Counted from the stretch's first letter, positions 43,851 through 54,328 are shown. The stretch: 64,000 nt of DNA from Ignavibacteriales bacterium (GCA_026390575.1 JAPLFR010000008.1:434001-498000); one strand, 5' to 3'. Numbers and translations are program-made. Notes: generated by a model not told the origin, from the sequence alone.

Positions 43851-44855
43851 TCATTTTCGTTGCGCTGATGTGCGTTTGATATTCTTCTTAAGACTTTTCC
43901 CCTTTGCTTTTTGCTTTTTCACTTTTACACTTTTCTTTTTTACTTTAGCTGAATTTACTTTCTTCAACACCTTCGCAATCGCATCGCCAATGACCGCCGG
44001 GCTTTCAACAACAATGATGCCTGCTTTGCGCATTGCTTGCATTTTTTCCTCAGCTGTCCCTTTTCCTCCCGAAATAATGGCACCTGCATGTCCCATCCGT
44101 CGACCCGGCGGTGCAGTTTGCCCTGCAATAAATCCAACAACAGGCTTCGTTACGTGCTTTTTTATATATTCCGCTGCTTCTTCTTCTGCCGTTCCGCCTA
44201 TCTCTCCGATCATAACTATCGCATCTGTCTTCTTGTCTTCGTTGAAAAGTTTTATGATATCTATAAAACGCGAGCCGATGATCGGATCACCACCGATACC
44301 TACGCACGTCGATTGTCCAATACCATTTCGCGTAAGCTGCGAGACAGCTTCATATGTTAATGTTCCACTCCTTGAAACTACTCCGACATGCCCCGGTTTA
44401 TGGATGAAGCCCGGCATAATTCCAATTTTTGCAACTCCCGGAGTAATCACACCCGGACAATTTGGTCCGATAAGCCGTACACCTTTTTTTGTAACATACG
44501 CGTATGCCTTCACCATATCACTGGTCGGAATACCTTCTGTAATTGCAACGATGAGTGCTACCCCGGCGTCAGCTGATTCCAGTATTGCATCGGCTGCAAA
44601 TGCGGCAGGAACAAAAATGATAGAAACATTTGCCCGCTTCATCTGCACCGCTTCTTTGACGGTATTGAATACCATAACCGGCCTCGGCAGCGGATCTTTC
44701 TCATTGCCTTGATAACTCGTGCCGCCTTTTCCGGGAGTAACACCGGCAACGATATTTGTTCCATAGGCCATCATTTTTTTTGTATGGAATGTTCCTTCGC
44801 TGCCCGTGATGCCCTGCACAACGAGGCGAGTATTCTTATCAACGAGTATGCTCAT
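43851..44855 (-). CDS. sucD: succinyl-CoA ligase alpha subunit, with a 40-residue lysine-rich tail
   Basis: A 334-residue subunit from ATG 44855 ([21 protein letters not shown]). An in-frame start at 44900 would overlap gatA. Family features are the CoA-binding [31 protein letters not shown], and catalytic H256 in [11 protein letters not shown]. The enzyme interconverts succinyl-CoA and succinate with ATP or GTP. The beta subunit gene is not adjacent. The residues after about 297 ([13 protein letters not shown]...) are nearly all Lys and Ser, an extension unusual in SucD. Confidence 0.95.
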   Translation of the reverse strand: MSILVDKNTRLVVQGITGSEGTFHTKKMMAYGTNIVAGVTPGKGGTSYQGNEKDPLPRPVMVFNTVKEAVQMKRANVSIIFVPAAFAADAILESADAGVALIVAITEGIPTSDMVKAYAYVTKKGVRLIGPNCPGVITPGVAKIGIMPGFIHKPGHVGVVSRSGTLTYEAVSQLTRNGIGQSTCVGIGGDPIIGSRFIDIIKLFNEDKKTDAIVMIGEIGGTAEEEAAEYIKKHVTKPVVGFIAGQTAPPGRRMGHAGAIISGGKGTAEEKMQAMRKAGIIVVESPAVIGDAIAKVLKKVNSAKVKKKSVKVKKQKAKGKSLKKNIKRTSAQRK

Positions 44856-44889
44856 AATGATTGATATTCTTCTTTTGTGATAAGTTATT

Positions 44890-46305
44890 TTAGTGGGCAA
44901 GTTCTAAAAAATCTGCAATCCTCAGGATTGTCGGTTCGCCAAACTGCGGACCAAGAATTTGCATCCCAATGGGCAATCCCTGATGATCTTCTCCGCACGG
45001 AATACTAATGCCGGGAATACCTGCAAGATTTACCGACGTCGTATAAATATCGGAGAGATACATTTGCAGAGGATCGTCCATTTTATCGCCGGCTTTAAAT
45101 GATGTACTCGGTGAAGTTGGTGCAATCAAACAATCAACGCGTGTGAACGCTTTATCGAAATCTTCTTTAATCAGCCGGCGAACCTTTTGTCCTTTTCGAT
45201 AATATGCATCATAATATCCTGCAGAAAGAACGTACGTGCCAAGCATAATACGGCGCTTCACCTCCGTGCCAAACCCCTTACTTCGCGATTTGATATACAT
45301 TTCAGAAAGATCTGCAGCGTCTTCTGCTCTGAAACCATATCGAGCACCGTCATATCTCGCAAGATTAGACGATGCTTCCGCAGTAGCAAGAATATAGTAC
45401 GTTGCGATTGTATACTCCGTATACGGCAAACTTATTTCTTCAATCGTTGCACCGTTTGCACGTAACATGTCGATCTTCTTTTCTACTGCTTGACGTATTT
45501 CTGTATCCAGAGCGTCTCCAAAATATTCTTTTGGAATTCCAATGCGAACACCTTTCACATCTTTTGTCAATTGTGAAGCATAGTTTGGTACAGGCATCTT
45601 TGCCGAAGTTGAATCGTTTGGATCATGACCGGCAATGACGTGGAGGACGCTCGCCGCGTCTCTTGTTGTCAGTGCAAGAGGGCCAATGGAGTCGAAAGAC
45701 GATGCGAATGCTACAAGTCCATAACGAGAAACGCGTCCATACGTTGGCTTTAAGCCGACCACACCGCAAAATGCTGCCGGCTGGCGAATGGAACCGCCGG
45801 TATCAGATCCCAAAGATGTTGTTGACATACCTGCACGCACGGCGACAGCAGAACCGCCGCTTGATCCGCCAGGAACGCGGTCTTCATCCTGCGGAAGCTT
45901 CACACGTCCATATGCCGAGTTTTCTGTGGATGAACCCATCGCGAATTCATCCATATTATTTTTGCCAATGATGACGGCATCTGCGTCACGCAAACGCTGA
46001 ACAACAGTGGCATCATACAATGAGACAAAGTTCTCAAGAATTTTAGAGCCGCATGTCACACGTTCGTCTTTTACGCAAATAAGATCCTTGATCGAAACAA
46101 CCATCCCCGCCAATGGACCTGCATTTCCATCTCGGAGTTTTTTATCTACTGACTTCGCCTGCTCTATCGCTTTATCGGGAAACACAGCAAGAAGCGCATT
46201 CAAATGCTTCTTCTCTTCTATCGTAGCAAGATATTCCTTTGTGATATTTTCACAAGTCGTAGTTCCTGATGCAAGTTCTGTTTGTATGACGTCAAACGAT
46301 CTCAT
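44890..46305 (-). CDS. gatA: aspartyl/glutamyl-tRNA amidotransferase subunit A
   Basis: A 471-residue amidase-signature protein. The catalytic triad K73 (VSIKDL), S148 (PGGSSGG) and S172 ([10 protein letters not shown]) is at GatA spacing, and [11 protein letters not shown] and the C-terminal domain match. It liberates ammonia from glutamine for GatB to transamidate Glu-tRNA(Gln) or Asp-tRNA(Asn). GatB and GatC are not in the window. The next gene upstream is tatA. Presence fits an organism that charges tRNA-Gln by the indirect route, and the three Gln/Glu tRNAs here would be among its substrates or products. Confidence 0.96.
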   Translation of the reverse strand: MRSFDVIQTELASGTTTCENITKEYLATIEEKKHLNALLAVFPDKAIEQAKSVDKKLRDGNAGPLAGMVVSIKDLICVKDERVTCGSKILENFVSLYDATVVQRLRDADAVIIGKNNMDEFAMGSSTENSAYGRVKLPQDEDRVPGGSSGGSAVAVRAGMSTTSLGSDTGGSIRQPAAFCGVVGLKPTYGRVSRYGLVAFASSFDSIGPLALTTRDAASVLHVIAGHDPNDSTSAKMPVPNYASQLTKDVKGVRIGIPKEYFGDALDTEIRQAVEKKIDMLRANGATIEEISLPYTEYTIATYYILATAEASSNLARYDGARYGFRAEDAADLSEMYIKSRSKGFGTEVKRRIMLGTYVLSAGYYDAYYRKGQKVRRLIKEDFDKAFTRVDCLIAPTSPSTSFKAGDKMDDPLQMYLSDIYTTSVNLAGIPGISIPCGEDHQGLPIGMQILGPQFGEPTILRIADFLELAH

Positions 46306-46361
46306 GAATTTTACTACGCATATTTTTGTTTGTGTGAATACTTAGAATTAAGTACGTAGGT

Positions 46362-46559
46362 TTATTGTTTCGTTTCGTTCTTCTCGTCAAGTTTCCTTGG
46401 TTCCTTCTCAACTTCCGATTGTACATCGCGCGCTGCTTTACGAAACTCGCGTATTCCCTCGCCAAGTCCTTTTGCTATTTCAGGAATTTTCCTTGCGCCG
46501 AAGAATACAATAATGACAAGTAAAATAAGTATAATTTCTGGACCGCCTATATTGCCCAT
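46362..46559 (-). CDS. tatA: twin-arginine translocase TatA/E-type subunit (copy 2)
   Basis: A 65-residue protein. An N-terminal helix (GPEIILILLVIIVFFG) is followed by the GARKIPEIAKGLGEGIREFRKA amphipathic helix and a charged tail. This is a typical TatA/TatE pore-forming subunit for export of folded twin-arginine proteins. It is a close paralog of the next gene upstream (46625-46831) with the same layout. The Tat-type DUF362 protein at 30086 is a possible client. Confidence 0.94.
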   Translation of the reverse strand: MGNIGGPEIILILLVIIVFFGARKIPEIAKGLGEGIREFRKAARDVQSEVEKEPRKLDEKNETKQ

Positions 46560-46624
46560 ACTATCTTTTCCTTCTCTATCAAAAAATGATGTTTGATTTC
46601 AGCCAACATCTCTGGATGCAAGAA

Positions 46625-46831
46625 TCAACCAATTGGTTTGTTATCGTTCTTCTCGTCGAGCTTCTTCACTTCCTTATCGACTTCATCTTGGACATCTTTT
46701 GCCGCTTTACGGAATTCACGAATTCCTTGTCCCAGTCCTTTCGCTAATTCCGGCAGTTTTTTTGCACCGAAGAAAACCAAAATGACGAGTAGAATAAGAA
46801 ACAATTCGCTGCCACCTATATTTCCAAACAT
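46625..46831 (-). CDS. tatA: twin-arginine translocase TatA/E-type subunit (copy 1)
   Basis: A 68-residue TatA. An N-terminal helix (GGSELFLILLVILVFFG) is followed by the conserved FGAKKLPELAKGLGQGIREFRKA hinge and amphipathic helix, then an acid/base-rich tail. It is nearly identical in the core to the copy at 46362-46559, indicating a tandem duplication. Stoichiometry variants (TatA and TatE or TatB) are the known reason for such pairs. TatC is not in the window. It follows purQ by 15 bases. Confidence 0.94.
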   Translation of the reverse strand: MFGNIGGSELFLILLVILVFFGAKKLPELAKGLGQGIREFRKAAKDVQDEVDKEVKKLDEKNDNKPIG

Positions 46832-46846
46832 GATAAGACTCCTTAT

Positions 46847-47557
46847 TTAAACAAGTTGATACACAAAACTTTGGATTATCGATTCAAATATTTTTCTACC
46901 ATCCGCATGCTTCAGAACAGGGTCGGAAGCTCGTTCGGGATGCGGCATCATTCCCAAAACATTTCCGGTTTCGTTGATAATGCCGGCAATACTATTAATC
47001 GAACCATTGGGATTTGCCTCGTCGGTGATGTGACCCGATCTATCACAGTAACGAAACACCACTTGTTGATTATCTTCTATTCGTTTCAGTGTTTCAGGAT
47101 CGGTAAAGTAATTTCCTTCACCATGTGCAATCGGAATTTCAAGAACATCACCCGATGCGCATGTGTTTGTGAACTTCGTGTTTGCATTCTCAACTCGAAG
47201 ATGCAGGTACTTGCATATGAAAAGTAACGATTTATTCCGCAGCAGCACTCCAGGCAATAATCCGGCTTCAGTCAGAACTTGAAAACCATTACAGATACCG
47301 ATCACCAGTCCACCGTTGTTTGCAAACCTGACAACATCTTTCATCACAGGTGAGAAACGCGCGATCGCCCCGCACCGAAGATAATCTCCGTACGAAAATC
47401 CTCCTGGAAGAATGACGACATCCGCATCGCCGATTGATGCCTCTTTGTGCCAGATGAGGCGAGCATCCTGTTCCATGATTGTCTCTGCCACATAATGCGC
47501 ATCGTGATCACAATTTGATCCGGGGAAAACAACGACACCAATTTTTACTTTTGCCAT
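46847..47557 (-). CDS. purQ: phosphoribosylformylglycinamidine synthase, glutaminase subunit
   Basis: A 236-residue class I glutamine amidotransferase. The nucleophile elbow is [17 protein letters not shown] (Cys), and the His-Glu pair is in [11 protein letters not shown]. The N-terminal [14 protein letters not shown] matches PurQ. It supplies ammonia to PurL for the fourth step of purine synthesis. It follows purS by 13 bases; PurL is elsewhere. Length is standard. Confidence 0.96.
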   Translation of the reverse strand: MAKVKIGVVVFPGSNCDHDAHYVAETIMEQDARLIWHKEASIGDADVVILPGGFSYGDYLRCGAIARFSPVMKDVVRFANNGGLVIGICNGFQVLTEAGLLPGVLLRNKSLLFICKYLHLRVENANTKFTNTCASGDVLEIPIAHGEGNYFTDPETLKRIEDNQQVVFRYCDRSGHITDEANPNGSINSIAGIINETGNVLGMMPHPERASDPVLKHADGRKIFESIIQSFVYQLV

Positions 47558-47570
47558 GGTGTTTTTCCGC

Positions 47571-47831
47571 TTACTCGTTCATCAGTTCTGTTGTGAAAGA
47601 AAAACTTTCCATAACCAGATTTGCCAAAAGTTTTTCGGATATTTGCTTCGTCATGCGTTCCGCTTCTCCATGCGAATCCGTATCGATGTCCATTTCAATG
47701 TACTTGCCAATCCGGACATTACCGACAGATTCAAAGCCAAGAGAATGAATGCCCTGCTCCACAGCTTTTCCTTGCGGGTCAAGAATAGATTTTTTTAACG
47801 TCACAAATACTTTTGAATGGAACACGGTCAT
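47571..47831 (-). CDS. purS: phosphoribosylformylglycinamidine synthase subunit PurS
   Basis: An 86-residue protein with the PurS pattern: [25 protein letters not shown], then [15 protein letters not shown] and a C-terminal helix. PurS bridges PurQ and PurL in the small-PurL type FGAM synthase. The gene precedes purQ (13 bases) and follows pssA (three bases), so translation is probably coupled across a mixed purine and phospholipid operon. Confidence 0.94.
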   Translation of the reverse strand: MTVFHSKVFVTLKKSILDPQGKAVEQGIHSLGFESVGNVRIGKYIEMDIDTDSHGEAERMTKQISEKLLANLVMESFSFTTELMNE

Positions 47832-47834
47832 CTC

Positions 47835-48611
47835 CTATATATCAATACTTGAGAGTTTCCCTGCTTTGACAGGTTCATTCTCTGTTTTTATAAATTTTAG
47901 TTTTACCCATACGACTGCTGCTCTGATGAATCCGAAAATAACATACAGCATGAGCATTTGGAAAAGATAGTTTTTTTCTAAAAACAATTCTGATAATACA
48001 ACAACAAGGAGTGCGAAGAAAATGACACCAAACTTCCATGGATGTGATTTCAGTTGAAGCTTCGAGATTTTTGGCATCGTGTCATACTTCACATGGCTTA
48101 CCATCAAGAGAGAGAGAATAACGACAAGAGCGGTCAGTTCAGCACCCGCCATACCGTCGATGGTGATATTCTCTCTACCAAATTGAAGAATGAAAGCACA
48201 CACGGTTATTGCCTGCATCGGTATTGGAAGTCCATTGAAATAATCTTTATCGAAACCGATAAGCTGTACGTTGAACCGCGCCAATCGAATTGCACCAAGG
48301 ATAACAGGCAGCGCTGCAATAAGAATCCCCCAGGGTTCTAACGTACGAAGATACACCTGATAGACGATGAACGATGGTGCTGCACCAAAAGAGACCACAT
48401 CTGCGAGAGAATCGAGCTCAACACCGAATTGACTTGATGAGCGCGTTATCCTCGCCATGGCGCCATCGAGCGAATCAAAAACAGCAGCAAGAATAATAAC
48501 CCATGCTGCGACGTTAAATTGCCCCTGACTTGCAAAGATCATGGAAAGAAAACCACAAAAGATGTTCAGCGTAGTAAAGATACTTGGAACAACTGTCCGA
48601 GTAATTTTCAT
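47835..48611 (-). CDS. pssA: CDP-diacylglycerol-serine O-phosphatidyltransferase
   Basis: A 258-residue membrane protein with about seven helices. The CDP-alcohol phosphatidyltransferase motif is present: DSLDGAMARITRSSSQFGVELDSLAD (D-G-x2-A-R-x8-G-x3-D-x3-D), followed by FGAAPSF. It makes phosphatidylserine from CDP-diacylglycerol and serine at the inner membrane. The next gene upstream (psd, five bases away) makes phosphatidylethanolamine from the product, so the pair forms the complete PE route. Confidence 0.95.
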   Translation of the reverse strand: MKITRTVVPSIFTTLNIFCGFLSMIFASQGQFNVAAWVIILAAVFDSLDGAMARITRSSSQFGVELDSLADVVSFGAAPSFIVYQVYLRTLEPWGILIAALPVILGAIRLARFNVQLIGFDKDYFNGLPIPMQAITVCAFILQFGRENITIDGMAGAELTALVVILSLLMVSHVKYDTMPKISKLQLKSHPWKFGVIFFALLVVVLSELFLEKNYLFQMLMLYVIFGFIRAAVVWVKLKFIKTENEPVKAGKLSSIDI

Positions 48612-48616
48612 GTATA

Positions 48617-49285
48617 TTATTTCTCCAGTCTCATCTTTGGATACTCACCCAAGATGGTCTCACCAGCAATAGTGACATCACCAGTCTTTGTTCTTAGATC
48701 GACAGATAATGGTAACAACACATCTACACGGGAGCCAAACTTGATCATCCCGAACCGCTCTCCAGCAATAACTGTGTCACTTAATTTCAACGGACACACA
48801 ATTCGGCGCGCAACGAATCCGGCAATCTGCTTCAACATCACTTTCCCATGTGCACTTTCAAGTCCCACGATCATTTGTTCGTTTTTTTCCGATGCTTTAT
48901 CTTCGAACGCGGCGAAGTATTCCCCCTTGACGTACCTCGTATACTTTACAGTACCTGAGACCGGATTGCGATTCACGTGAACATTGAGCGGCGACATAAA
49001 TATACTGACTTGCCAAACATCCGAATGGAAGAATTCATTATCAAATACTTTTTTGACAACAACAATTTTTCCGTCAGCGGGCGCTATAATAAGATTTTCA
49101 CCGTTTGGCGTTCTACGTTCCGGATCTCGAAAAAAATTCGTAACGAACGCAAGAACTGCAAGCGATACCACGATGAGAGAATAACGATACGACTTCGGCT
49201 CAACAAAAAGAAGCGCGAGTAAAATGGTAACAACACATACAGCGGCAATCGTAAAAAAAACATCGTATCCGTATTTTGTAATCAT
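48617..49285 (-). CDS. psd: phosphatidylserine decarboxylase proenzyme
   Basis: A 222-residue protein from ATG 49285 (MITKYGYDVFF). An in-frame ATG at 49312 would overlap lipA by 20 bases. A transmembrane segment lies at residues 8-40. The PSD domain contains NPDRERRTPNG-type and DVWQVSIFMSPLNVHVNRNP sequence and the self-cleavage site F-G-S in GMIKFGSRVDVLLPL, so Ser becomes the pyruvoyl group. It is the short archaeal/Bacteroidetes-type PSD. It makes PE from PS and precedes pssA. Confidence 0.92.
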   Translation of the reverse strand: MITKYGYDVFFTIAAVCVVTILLALLFVEPKSYRYSLIVVSLAVLAFVTNFFRDPERRTPNGENLIIAPADGKIVVVKKVFDNEFFHSDVWQVSIFMSPLNVHVNRNPVSGTVKYTRYVKGEYFAAFEDKASEKNEQMIVGLESAHGKVMLKQIAGFVARRIVCPLKLSDTVIAGERFGMIKFGSRVDVLLPLSVDLRTKTGDVTIAGETILGEYPKMRLEK

Positions 49286-49292
49286 AAAATTC

Positions 49293-50180
49293 TTAGACCT
49301 GCCCTGCTGCATGATAGGAACTGCGCACCAATGGCCCCGATTCTATATGCCGAAATCCCATCCTCAATCCTTCTTCCTTCAACATCGTAAATTCATCCGG
49401 ATGCACATACCGGTCAATTGGCAGATGTTCCTTCGTTGGCTGGAGATACTGTCCCAGCGTGAGGATGTCACATCCCACAGCATGGGCATCTTTTATCACT
49501 TCTAAAATTTCTTCCGTGCGTTCCCCGATACCAAGCATGAGTCCTGTTTTCGTTACAAATCCTTTTTGTTTTGCTCGTCTTAGTACTTCCAGCGATTGTT
49601 GATAATTTGCTTGTGGTCTCACTGTCCTATACAATCGCGGTACTGTTTCCAAATTATGATTGAGAATATCCGGTATTGAAGCAAGCACGATGTCGAGTGC
49701 TTCTTCGCTGCCTTTGAAATCAGGAATCAATACTTCTATTTTACAGTTCGGAACACGTTCGTGTATCAACCGAACTGTTTCAGCAAATATCGGTGCACCG
49801 CCATCCTTTCGCTCATCACGGTTGACAGAAGTAATAACTGCATGCCGAATTTTCATGAGTTCGACTGCTTCTACAACGCGGCGCGGTTCATCCCAGTCCA
49901 ATCCATAGTCCGGACGGCCGGTCTTCACTGCACAGAACCCGCATGACCGAGTACAAATATCGCCAAGAATCATGAAAGTTGCAGTACCTAAATTCCAGCA
50001 TTCTCCCATATTCGGACAACGTGCCTCTTCACAGACTGTATGGAGCTTATGGGAACGCATGATACCTTCGAGGCGGGCATATTCCGTTCCACCTGGAATT
50101 TTCGCCTTGAGCCACTCAGGTCGGTGCTGCCGCGCAGGTGCTGCTTTGTTTTCCATTATTTCATGAACATCCGTTGCCAT
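49293..50180 (-). CDS. lipA: lipoyl synthase
   Basis: A 295-residue radical SAM enzyme. Both cysteine sets are present: the auxiliary cluster C-x4-C-x5-C ([13 protein letters not shown]) and the radical SAM C-x3-C-x2-C (CTRSCGFC). The C-terminal RSSYHA includes the auxiliary serine ligand. It inserts two sulfur atoms into octanoyl-lipoyl domains. The gene lies two bases downstream of the E2 gene whose product carries the lipoyl group. Confidence 0.97.
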   Translation of the reverse strand: MATDVHEIMENKAAPARQHRPEWLKAKIPGGTEYARLEGIMRSHKLHTVCEEARCPNMGECWNLGTATFMILGDICTRSCGFCAVKTGRPDYGLDWDEPRRVVEAVELMKIRHAVITSVNRDERKDGGAPIFAETVRLIHERVPNCKIEVLIPDFKGSEEALDIVLASIPDILNHNLETVPRLYRTVRPQANYQQSLEVLRRAKQKGFVTKTGLMLGIGERTEEILEVIKDAHAVGCDILTLGQYLQPTKEHLPIDRYVHPDEFTMLKEEGLRMGFRHIESGPLVRSSYHAAGQV

Positions 50181-50182
50181 TA

Positions 50183-51460
50183 TTACACCAATGGAAAGTC
50201 AAAATGCTCTAGATTCCATTTTACACGATATAAAAATTGCCCGCCAAGTGAACCGTCAATAATCCGATGATCAAATGTAAGCGTCAAGTATACCATCGAA
50301 CGTATGTCGATCGATTCGTTGCCTGAATCATCGCTTACGATGACCGGCCGTTTCTTCACTGCACCGACTCCAAGGATTGCCGCTTGAGGCTGGTTGATAA
50401 TCGGTGTTCCGATGATACTCCCGAAAATACCATAGTTTGTTATGGAGAATGTTCCGTTGACGATATCATCAGGCAACAATTTTTTAGCACGTGCACGGAC
50501 AGCTACATCGGTCACTGCCCGCGCTAAACTGATAAAGTCCATTTCTCCAGCATTGCGTACCACTGGAACTATCAATCCGTTCGGTGCAGCAACGGCAATA
50601 CCAAGATTGATAAAGTTTTTATAAATAATCACATCGCCTTCAAGAGAGCTGTTGACGATGGATAATTCCTTCAGTGCGCTCACTACCGCATAAGCAAAGA
50701 AAGGCGTATATGTCAAATTAAAGCCTGCCTGTCTTTCAAACTGTTCTAATATACTCAAACGAAAGTTCACAATCGATGTTAAATCCACTTCATCGATAAT
50801 GGACACATGAGGAGAAGTGGATACACTCCGTACCATGTGTTCTGCCATCTTTTTCTGGATATTGTCCATCCGGACGAGGCGATAATTTGGTTCTGGATAT
50901 TTTTTATTCAATTCTGAAATATCAACGGTGTGAATGCCATAGGTCTTTGCGTTGTCAGGACGATGCTTAAGATAATTTAAAATATCATGCTTTGTCACCC
51001 GGCCATTGGTACCTGAACCTGCAATTTTATCGAGCTCGCTTTGTTCAACTCCTTCCTTCTTAGCAATCATCCTTACTAAGGGAGAATAGAATCGATGCCT
51101 ATCTTGCTTTTGACTATGAGCAAATGAAGAAGCATTTGATTGGGACACACCAGGTTCTTCTGAATGCTCCTTTGCAGGAATTTTCTTATCAGTGTGATGA
51201 GTTAATTCTACGCCGGCAGAGAGATCTGTCTCAATATATGCGATAACTGTCCCGACAGGGACTGTTTGCTGTTCCTCCACAAGAATCTTTGTGAGAATAC
51301 CTTGTGTTGGTGATGGTATTTCAGAGTCGACCTTATCTGTGCTGATTTCGAGAATCGTTTCATCTTTCTCGATTCTCTCACCTACCTTCTTTACCCAACG
51401 GATGATCGTTCCTTCAAAAATACTTTCGCCCATTTTCGGCATGATGATTTCAACTCGCAT
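50183..51460 (-). CDS. 2-oxo acid dehydrogenase, dihydrolipoamide acyltransferase (E2)
   Basis: A 425-residue E2. It has an N-terminal lipoyl domain (residues 1-78, the lipoyl Lys in [14 protein letters not shown]), a linker, a peripheral-subunit-binding domain (about 130-165, [21 protein letters not shown]) and the catalytic domain with H-x3-D-G in [14 protein letters not shown] near residue 400. It transfers acyl groups from E1 to CoA. The E1 next to it is a fused branched-chain or pyruvate type, so the substrate is one of the 2-oxoacid dehydrogenase class, not resolved further. It is 11 bases downstream of the E1 gene and two bases upstream of lipA. Confidence 0.93.
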   Translation of the reverse strand: MRVEIIMPKMGESIFEGTIIRWVKKVGERIEKDETILEISTDKVDSEIPSPTQGILTKILVEEQQTVPVGTVIAYIETDLSAGVELTHHTDKKIPAKEHSEEPGVSQSNASSFAHSQKQDRHRFYSPLVRMIAKKEGVEQSELDKIAGSGTNGRVTKHDILNYLKHRPDNAKTYGIHTVDISELNKKYPEPNYRLVRMDNIQKKMAEHMVRSVSTSPHVSIIDEVDLTSIVNFRLSILEQFERQAGFNLTYTPFFAYAVVSALKELSIVNSSLEGDVIIYKNFINLGIAVAAPNGLIVPVVRNAGEMDFISLARAVTDVAVRARAKKLLPDDIVNGTFSITNYGIFGSIIGTPIINQPQAAILGVGAVKKRPVIVSDDSGNESIDIRSMVYLTLTFDHRIIDGSLGGQFLYRVKWNLEHFDFPLV

Positions 51461-51471
51461 TGGTCTCTTTC

Positions 51472-53520
51472 TTAATAACGAGCAAGCCGTTCAAGAGCAG
51501 CAAGTATTTTTTGTTTGTTCGGCAGCACAGCATCTTCAAGCGGAGGGCTATAAGGAATCGGAGTATCGAGTGCAGCAATTCGTACAACAGGTGCATCGAG
51601 ATATTCAAAACAATTCGTAGATATAAGAGCCGCAATCTCTGCTCCAAAACCGCCTGTCAAAGTATCTTCATGGATCACCGCAACTTTATTCGTTTTCTTT
51701 ACCGATTGGTAAATCGTTTCTTCATCCAGTGGATTCAGTGTACGCAGATCAATCACTTCTACACTCACACCGTTTGACTCTATCGCTCGCGCAGCTTCTA
51801 ATGATTGCTGGACCATTGCTCCATACGTGATGATTGTAATATCTTTTCCTTCACGTCTTACAGCTGCTACGCCGAACGGCAGCATATAGTCTGCATCGGG
51901 TTCGGGAGTTGAAGCGTATCCCTGCCTGTACAATGCTTTATGCTCCATAAAAATCACCGGATCATCTCCACGAATTGAGGATTTCAATAGTCCTTTTGCA
52001 TCTGCGGCTGTCGATGGAAAAGCCAGACGAATTCCAGGAATGTGCGCCATGAAGGCTTCAATGCTCTGGCTGTGATACAGTCCGCCGTGAATATATCCAC
52101 CAATCGGAACCCGGATGACCAAGGGGCAAGACCAAGTACCGTTTGAACGATAACGCATCATCGATAGTTCATTTCTTATCTGCATGAACGCAGGCCAGAT
52201 ATAATCCCCAAATTGAATTTCTGTGACTGGAGTCCACCCTTTTAATGCCATACCAATTGCTGCACCGACAATACTCGCTTCTGCTAACTGTGAGTTGAAT
52301 GTCCGATCGCTTCCATACTTTGTCAGCAATCCTTTGGTGGCAGTGAAGACGCCGCCTTTTCCATCGGCAATATCTTCGCCAAAGGTAACCATTTTTGGAT
52401 TGATTCCCATTTCTTCATCCAAAGCATGGTTGATGGCATCTATCATAACAATTTTGCTTCGCGTGTGAGTCGGTTCAACAAATTCCTTTGGCGGATTCGC
52501 GTGAGAGATGCCATAGAGATGGTTCATAACCGTTGAAGGATCCGGAAGCGATTGGCTTTCCGCCCACTCTGCAACATCGTCGACCGTACGTTTCACTTCT
52601 TCCTTCATCTCATCTGCTTCGTCCTCAAGTAAATATCCTTGTTCAAGCAGTAAGTGAGCCAATCGTGGAATTGGATCGCGCCGGCGGTCCAGCTCTATGT
52701 CTTCTGCTGTGCGGTATTTGCGATGATCATCTGACGATGAATGCGGCAGAAGGCGAACGACATGTGCATGGATCAGCGACGGCCCTTTGTGTTCTCGAGC
52801 ATGCTGGACAGCTTTTTGCATCGTCACGTATGTTTCTACAATATCAGTTCCATCACATTGAAAACGCTCAAGCCCTTTAAAACCCTTGGCTACTTCGTAA
52901 ATCGAACCACCGGCGGTTTGAGCAGTCACAGGGACCGAAATTGCTAATTTATTGTCTTGAATAAAAAAAATCACAGGCAACGCTTCGCGTGCTGCCCAGT
53001 TCAATGCTTCGTAAAATTCTCCTTCACTTGTCGCTCCTTCTCCGGAAGAAACATAGACCACTTCATCCAATTTTTCTCTCTTCACGGCAAGCGCGACTCC
53101 AACAGCTTGAAGGAATTGTGTCCCCGTGGGACTGGATTGCGCAATAATACGGAGCTGTTTCATTCCAAAATGCCCAGGCATTTGTCGAGCTCCGCTTGTC
53201 GGGTCGTTCTCACGATGTAATGCTGCGAGGAAAATATCTTGAGGCGTCATTCCATATTTTAGAACAAAAGCCTGATCACGATAATAGGGAAAAGCCCAGT
53301 CGTACCCTGGCCGCAAGGCAGCTGCTGCCGCAATCTGCGCCGCTTCATGTCCTGATCCGCCAATATGGAAAAATGATTTCCCTTGTTTCAGGATCATGAG
53401 CTGCTTATCATCCATCCGGCGGGAAAGAAGCATGATTCGATACGCTTGAATCAAATCCTCTTTTGACAATCCAAGTGCGCGTACATCACTTGTTTCTATA
53501 GCGTGCGTTGCACCTCTCAC
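51472..53520 (-). CDS. 2-oxo acid dehydrogenase E1, fused alpha and beta subunits
   Basis: A 682-residue protein made of an alpha-type half (residues 1-345) and a beta-type half (350-682). The alpha half has the TPP site GEGATSEGEFYEALNWAAREALPVIFFIQDN. The beta half has TFGEDIADGKGGVFTATKGL, FNSQLAEASIVGAAIGMALKG and PVVRIAALDTPIPYSPPLED. Such fusions are typical of branched-chain-like 2-oxoacid dehydrogenases in Bacteroidota. It decarboxylates a 2-oxoacid and passes the acyl group to E2, encoded 11 bases downstream. The exact substrate is not readable. Confidence 0.92.
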   Translation of the reverse strand: MRGATHAIETSDVRALGLSKEDLIQAYRIMLLSRRMDDKQLMILKQGKSFFHIGGSGHEAAQIAAAAALRPGYDWAFPYYRDQAFVLKYGMTPQDIFLAALHRENDPTSGARQMPGHFGMKQLRIIAQSSPTGTQFLQAVGVALAVKREKLDEVVYVSSGEGATSEGEFYEALNWAAREALPVIFFIQDNKLAISVPVTAQTAGGSIYEVAKGFKGLERFQCDGTDIVETYVTMQKAVQHAREHKGPSLIHAHVVRLLPHSSSDDHRKYRTAEDIELDRRRDPIPRLAHLLLEQGYLLEDEADEMKEEVKRTVDDVAEWAESQSLPDPSTVMNHLYGISHANPPKEFVEPTHTRSKIVMIDAINHALDEEMGINPKMVTFGEDIADGKGGVFTATKGLLTKYGSDRTFNSQLAEASIVGAAIGMALKGWTPVTEIQFGDYIWPAFMQIRNELSMMRYRSNGTWSCPLVIRVPIGGYIHGGLYHSQSIEAFMAHIPGIRLAFPSTAADAKGLLKSSIRGDDPVIFMEHKALYRQGYASTPEPDADYMLPFGVAAVRREGKDITIITYGAMVQQSLEAARAIESNGVSVEVIDLRTLNPLDEETIYQSVKKTNKVAVIHEDTLTGGFGAEIAALISTNCFEYLDAPVVRIAALDTPIPYSPPLEDAVLPNKQKILAALERLARY

Positions 53521-53569
53521 GTTTCGCGAGGCTCCTTATAAGTTATGAATAACCATGACCGTTGATCTT

Positions 53570-54307
53570 TCAATCCGTTACAATACTCTTAGATAATTCG
53601 TCCGCTCTTTGTTGTTGTGTCGTATCTGTAATTATGCTCGCATCCAATTTATCTTTTTCTATCCAATGGGGTTTGCATCCAAATACATCCGCAAAAGATT
53701 CAACGATCGCCTTTTGGACAGAGTCGATGGGAACTTCTTGCCCCAGCGTTCGCTGCATCGATGTCACTCCTTTATGAAAGATGCCGCATGGAATAATCCG
53801 ATCGAACTTCGATAAATCTGTATCCACGTTGAGCGCAAATCCATGCATTGTTACCCAGCGGCTCACCTTCACACCGATGGCGGCTATCTTTTCTTCTTTC
53901 ACCCACACACCCGTCATATCCTTCTCACGCCCGGCCAAGATTCCAAATACAGCCAGCGTTTTAATAATTACTTCTTCCAAGCTCCGCAAGTAGCGGTGAA
54001 TATCCAAAAAGTAATTATTGAGGTCAATGATGGGATAGCCAACGAGTTGTCCAGGACCGTGATATGTGATATCGCCGCCGCGGTCGACATGGAAAACGTC
54101 CGTGCTGGAGATTTTCAGTTCTACTTCTGTCGCAAGAAGATGATTGTCATCGGTCGATTTGCCGAGTGTATAGACATGTTCATGCTCGGTGAGAAGCAGT
54201 ATATCTTGAATTGCCTCTGTATGCCGTAGTGTCCATAGTTCTTGTTGAAGCGTCCACGCATCTGCGTATCGTGTGCGTCCAATGTTAGAGACAAGAAGCG
54301 GGATCAA
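53570..54307 (-). CDS. lipB: lipoyl(octanoyl) transferase
   Basis: A 245-residue protein of the LipB family. RGGDITYHGPGQLVGYPIIDL, the VWVKEEKIAAIGVKVSRWVTMHGFALNV segment and the catalytic Cys in IPCGIFHKGVTSM are present. It transfers octanoyl from acyl-carrier protein to the lipoyl lysine of E2, the first step before LipA. It lies between lpd and E1 in one probable operon. The C-terminal tail (DTTQQQRADELSKS) is slightly longer than usual. Confidence 0.95.
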   Translation of the reverse strand: MIPLLVSNIGRTRYADAWTLQQELWTLRHTEAIQDILLLTEHEHVYTLGKSTDDNHLLATEVELKISSTDVFHVDRGGDITYHGPGQLVGYPIIDLNNYFLDIHRYLRSLEEVIIKTLAVFGILAGREKDMTGVWVKEEKIAAIGVKVSRWVTMHGFALNVDTDLSKFDRIIPCGIFHKGVTSMQRTLGQEVPIDSVQKAIVESFADVFGCKPHWIEKDKLDASIITDTTQQQRADELSKSIVTD

Positions 54308-54328
54308 TATATTTCTCTTATCATATTT

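Noticed and set aside
43870-44712. 280-codon open frame on the plus strand inside sucD
   Set aside because: It is antisense to the clearly conserved sucD, its composition (Pro, Phe, Thr and Ser rich) is a shadow of Lys/Gly-rich coding, and no ribosome-binding site is present.
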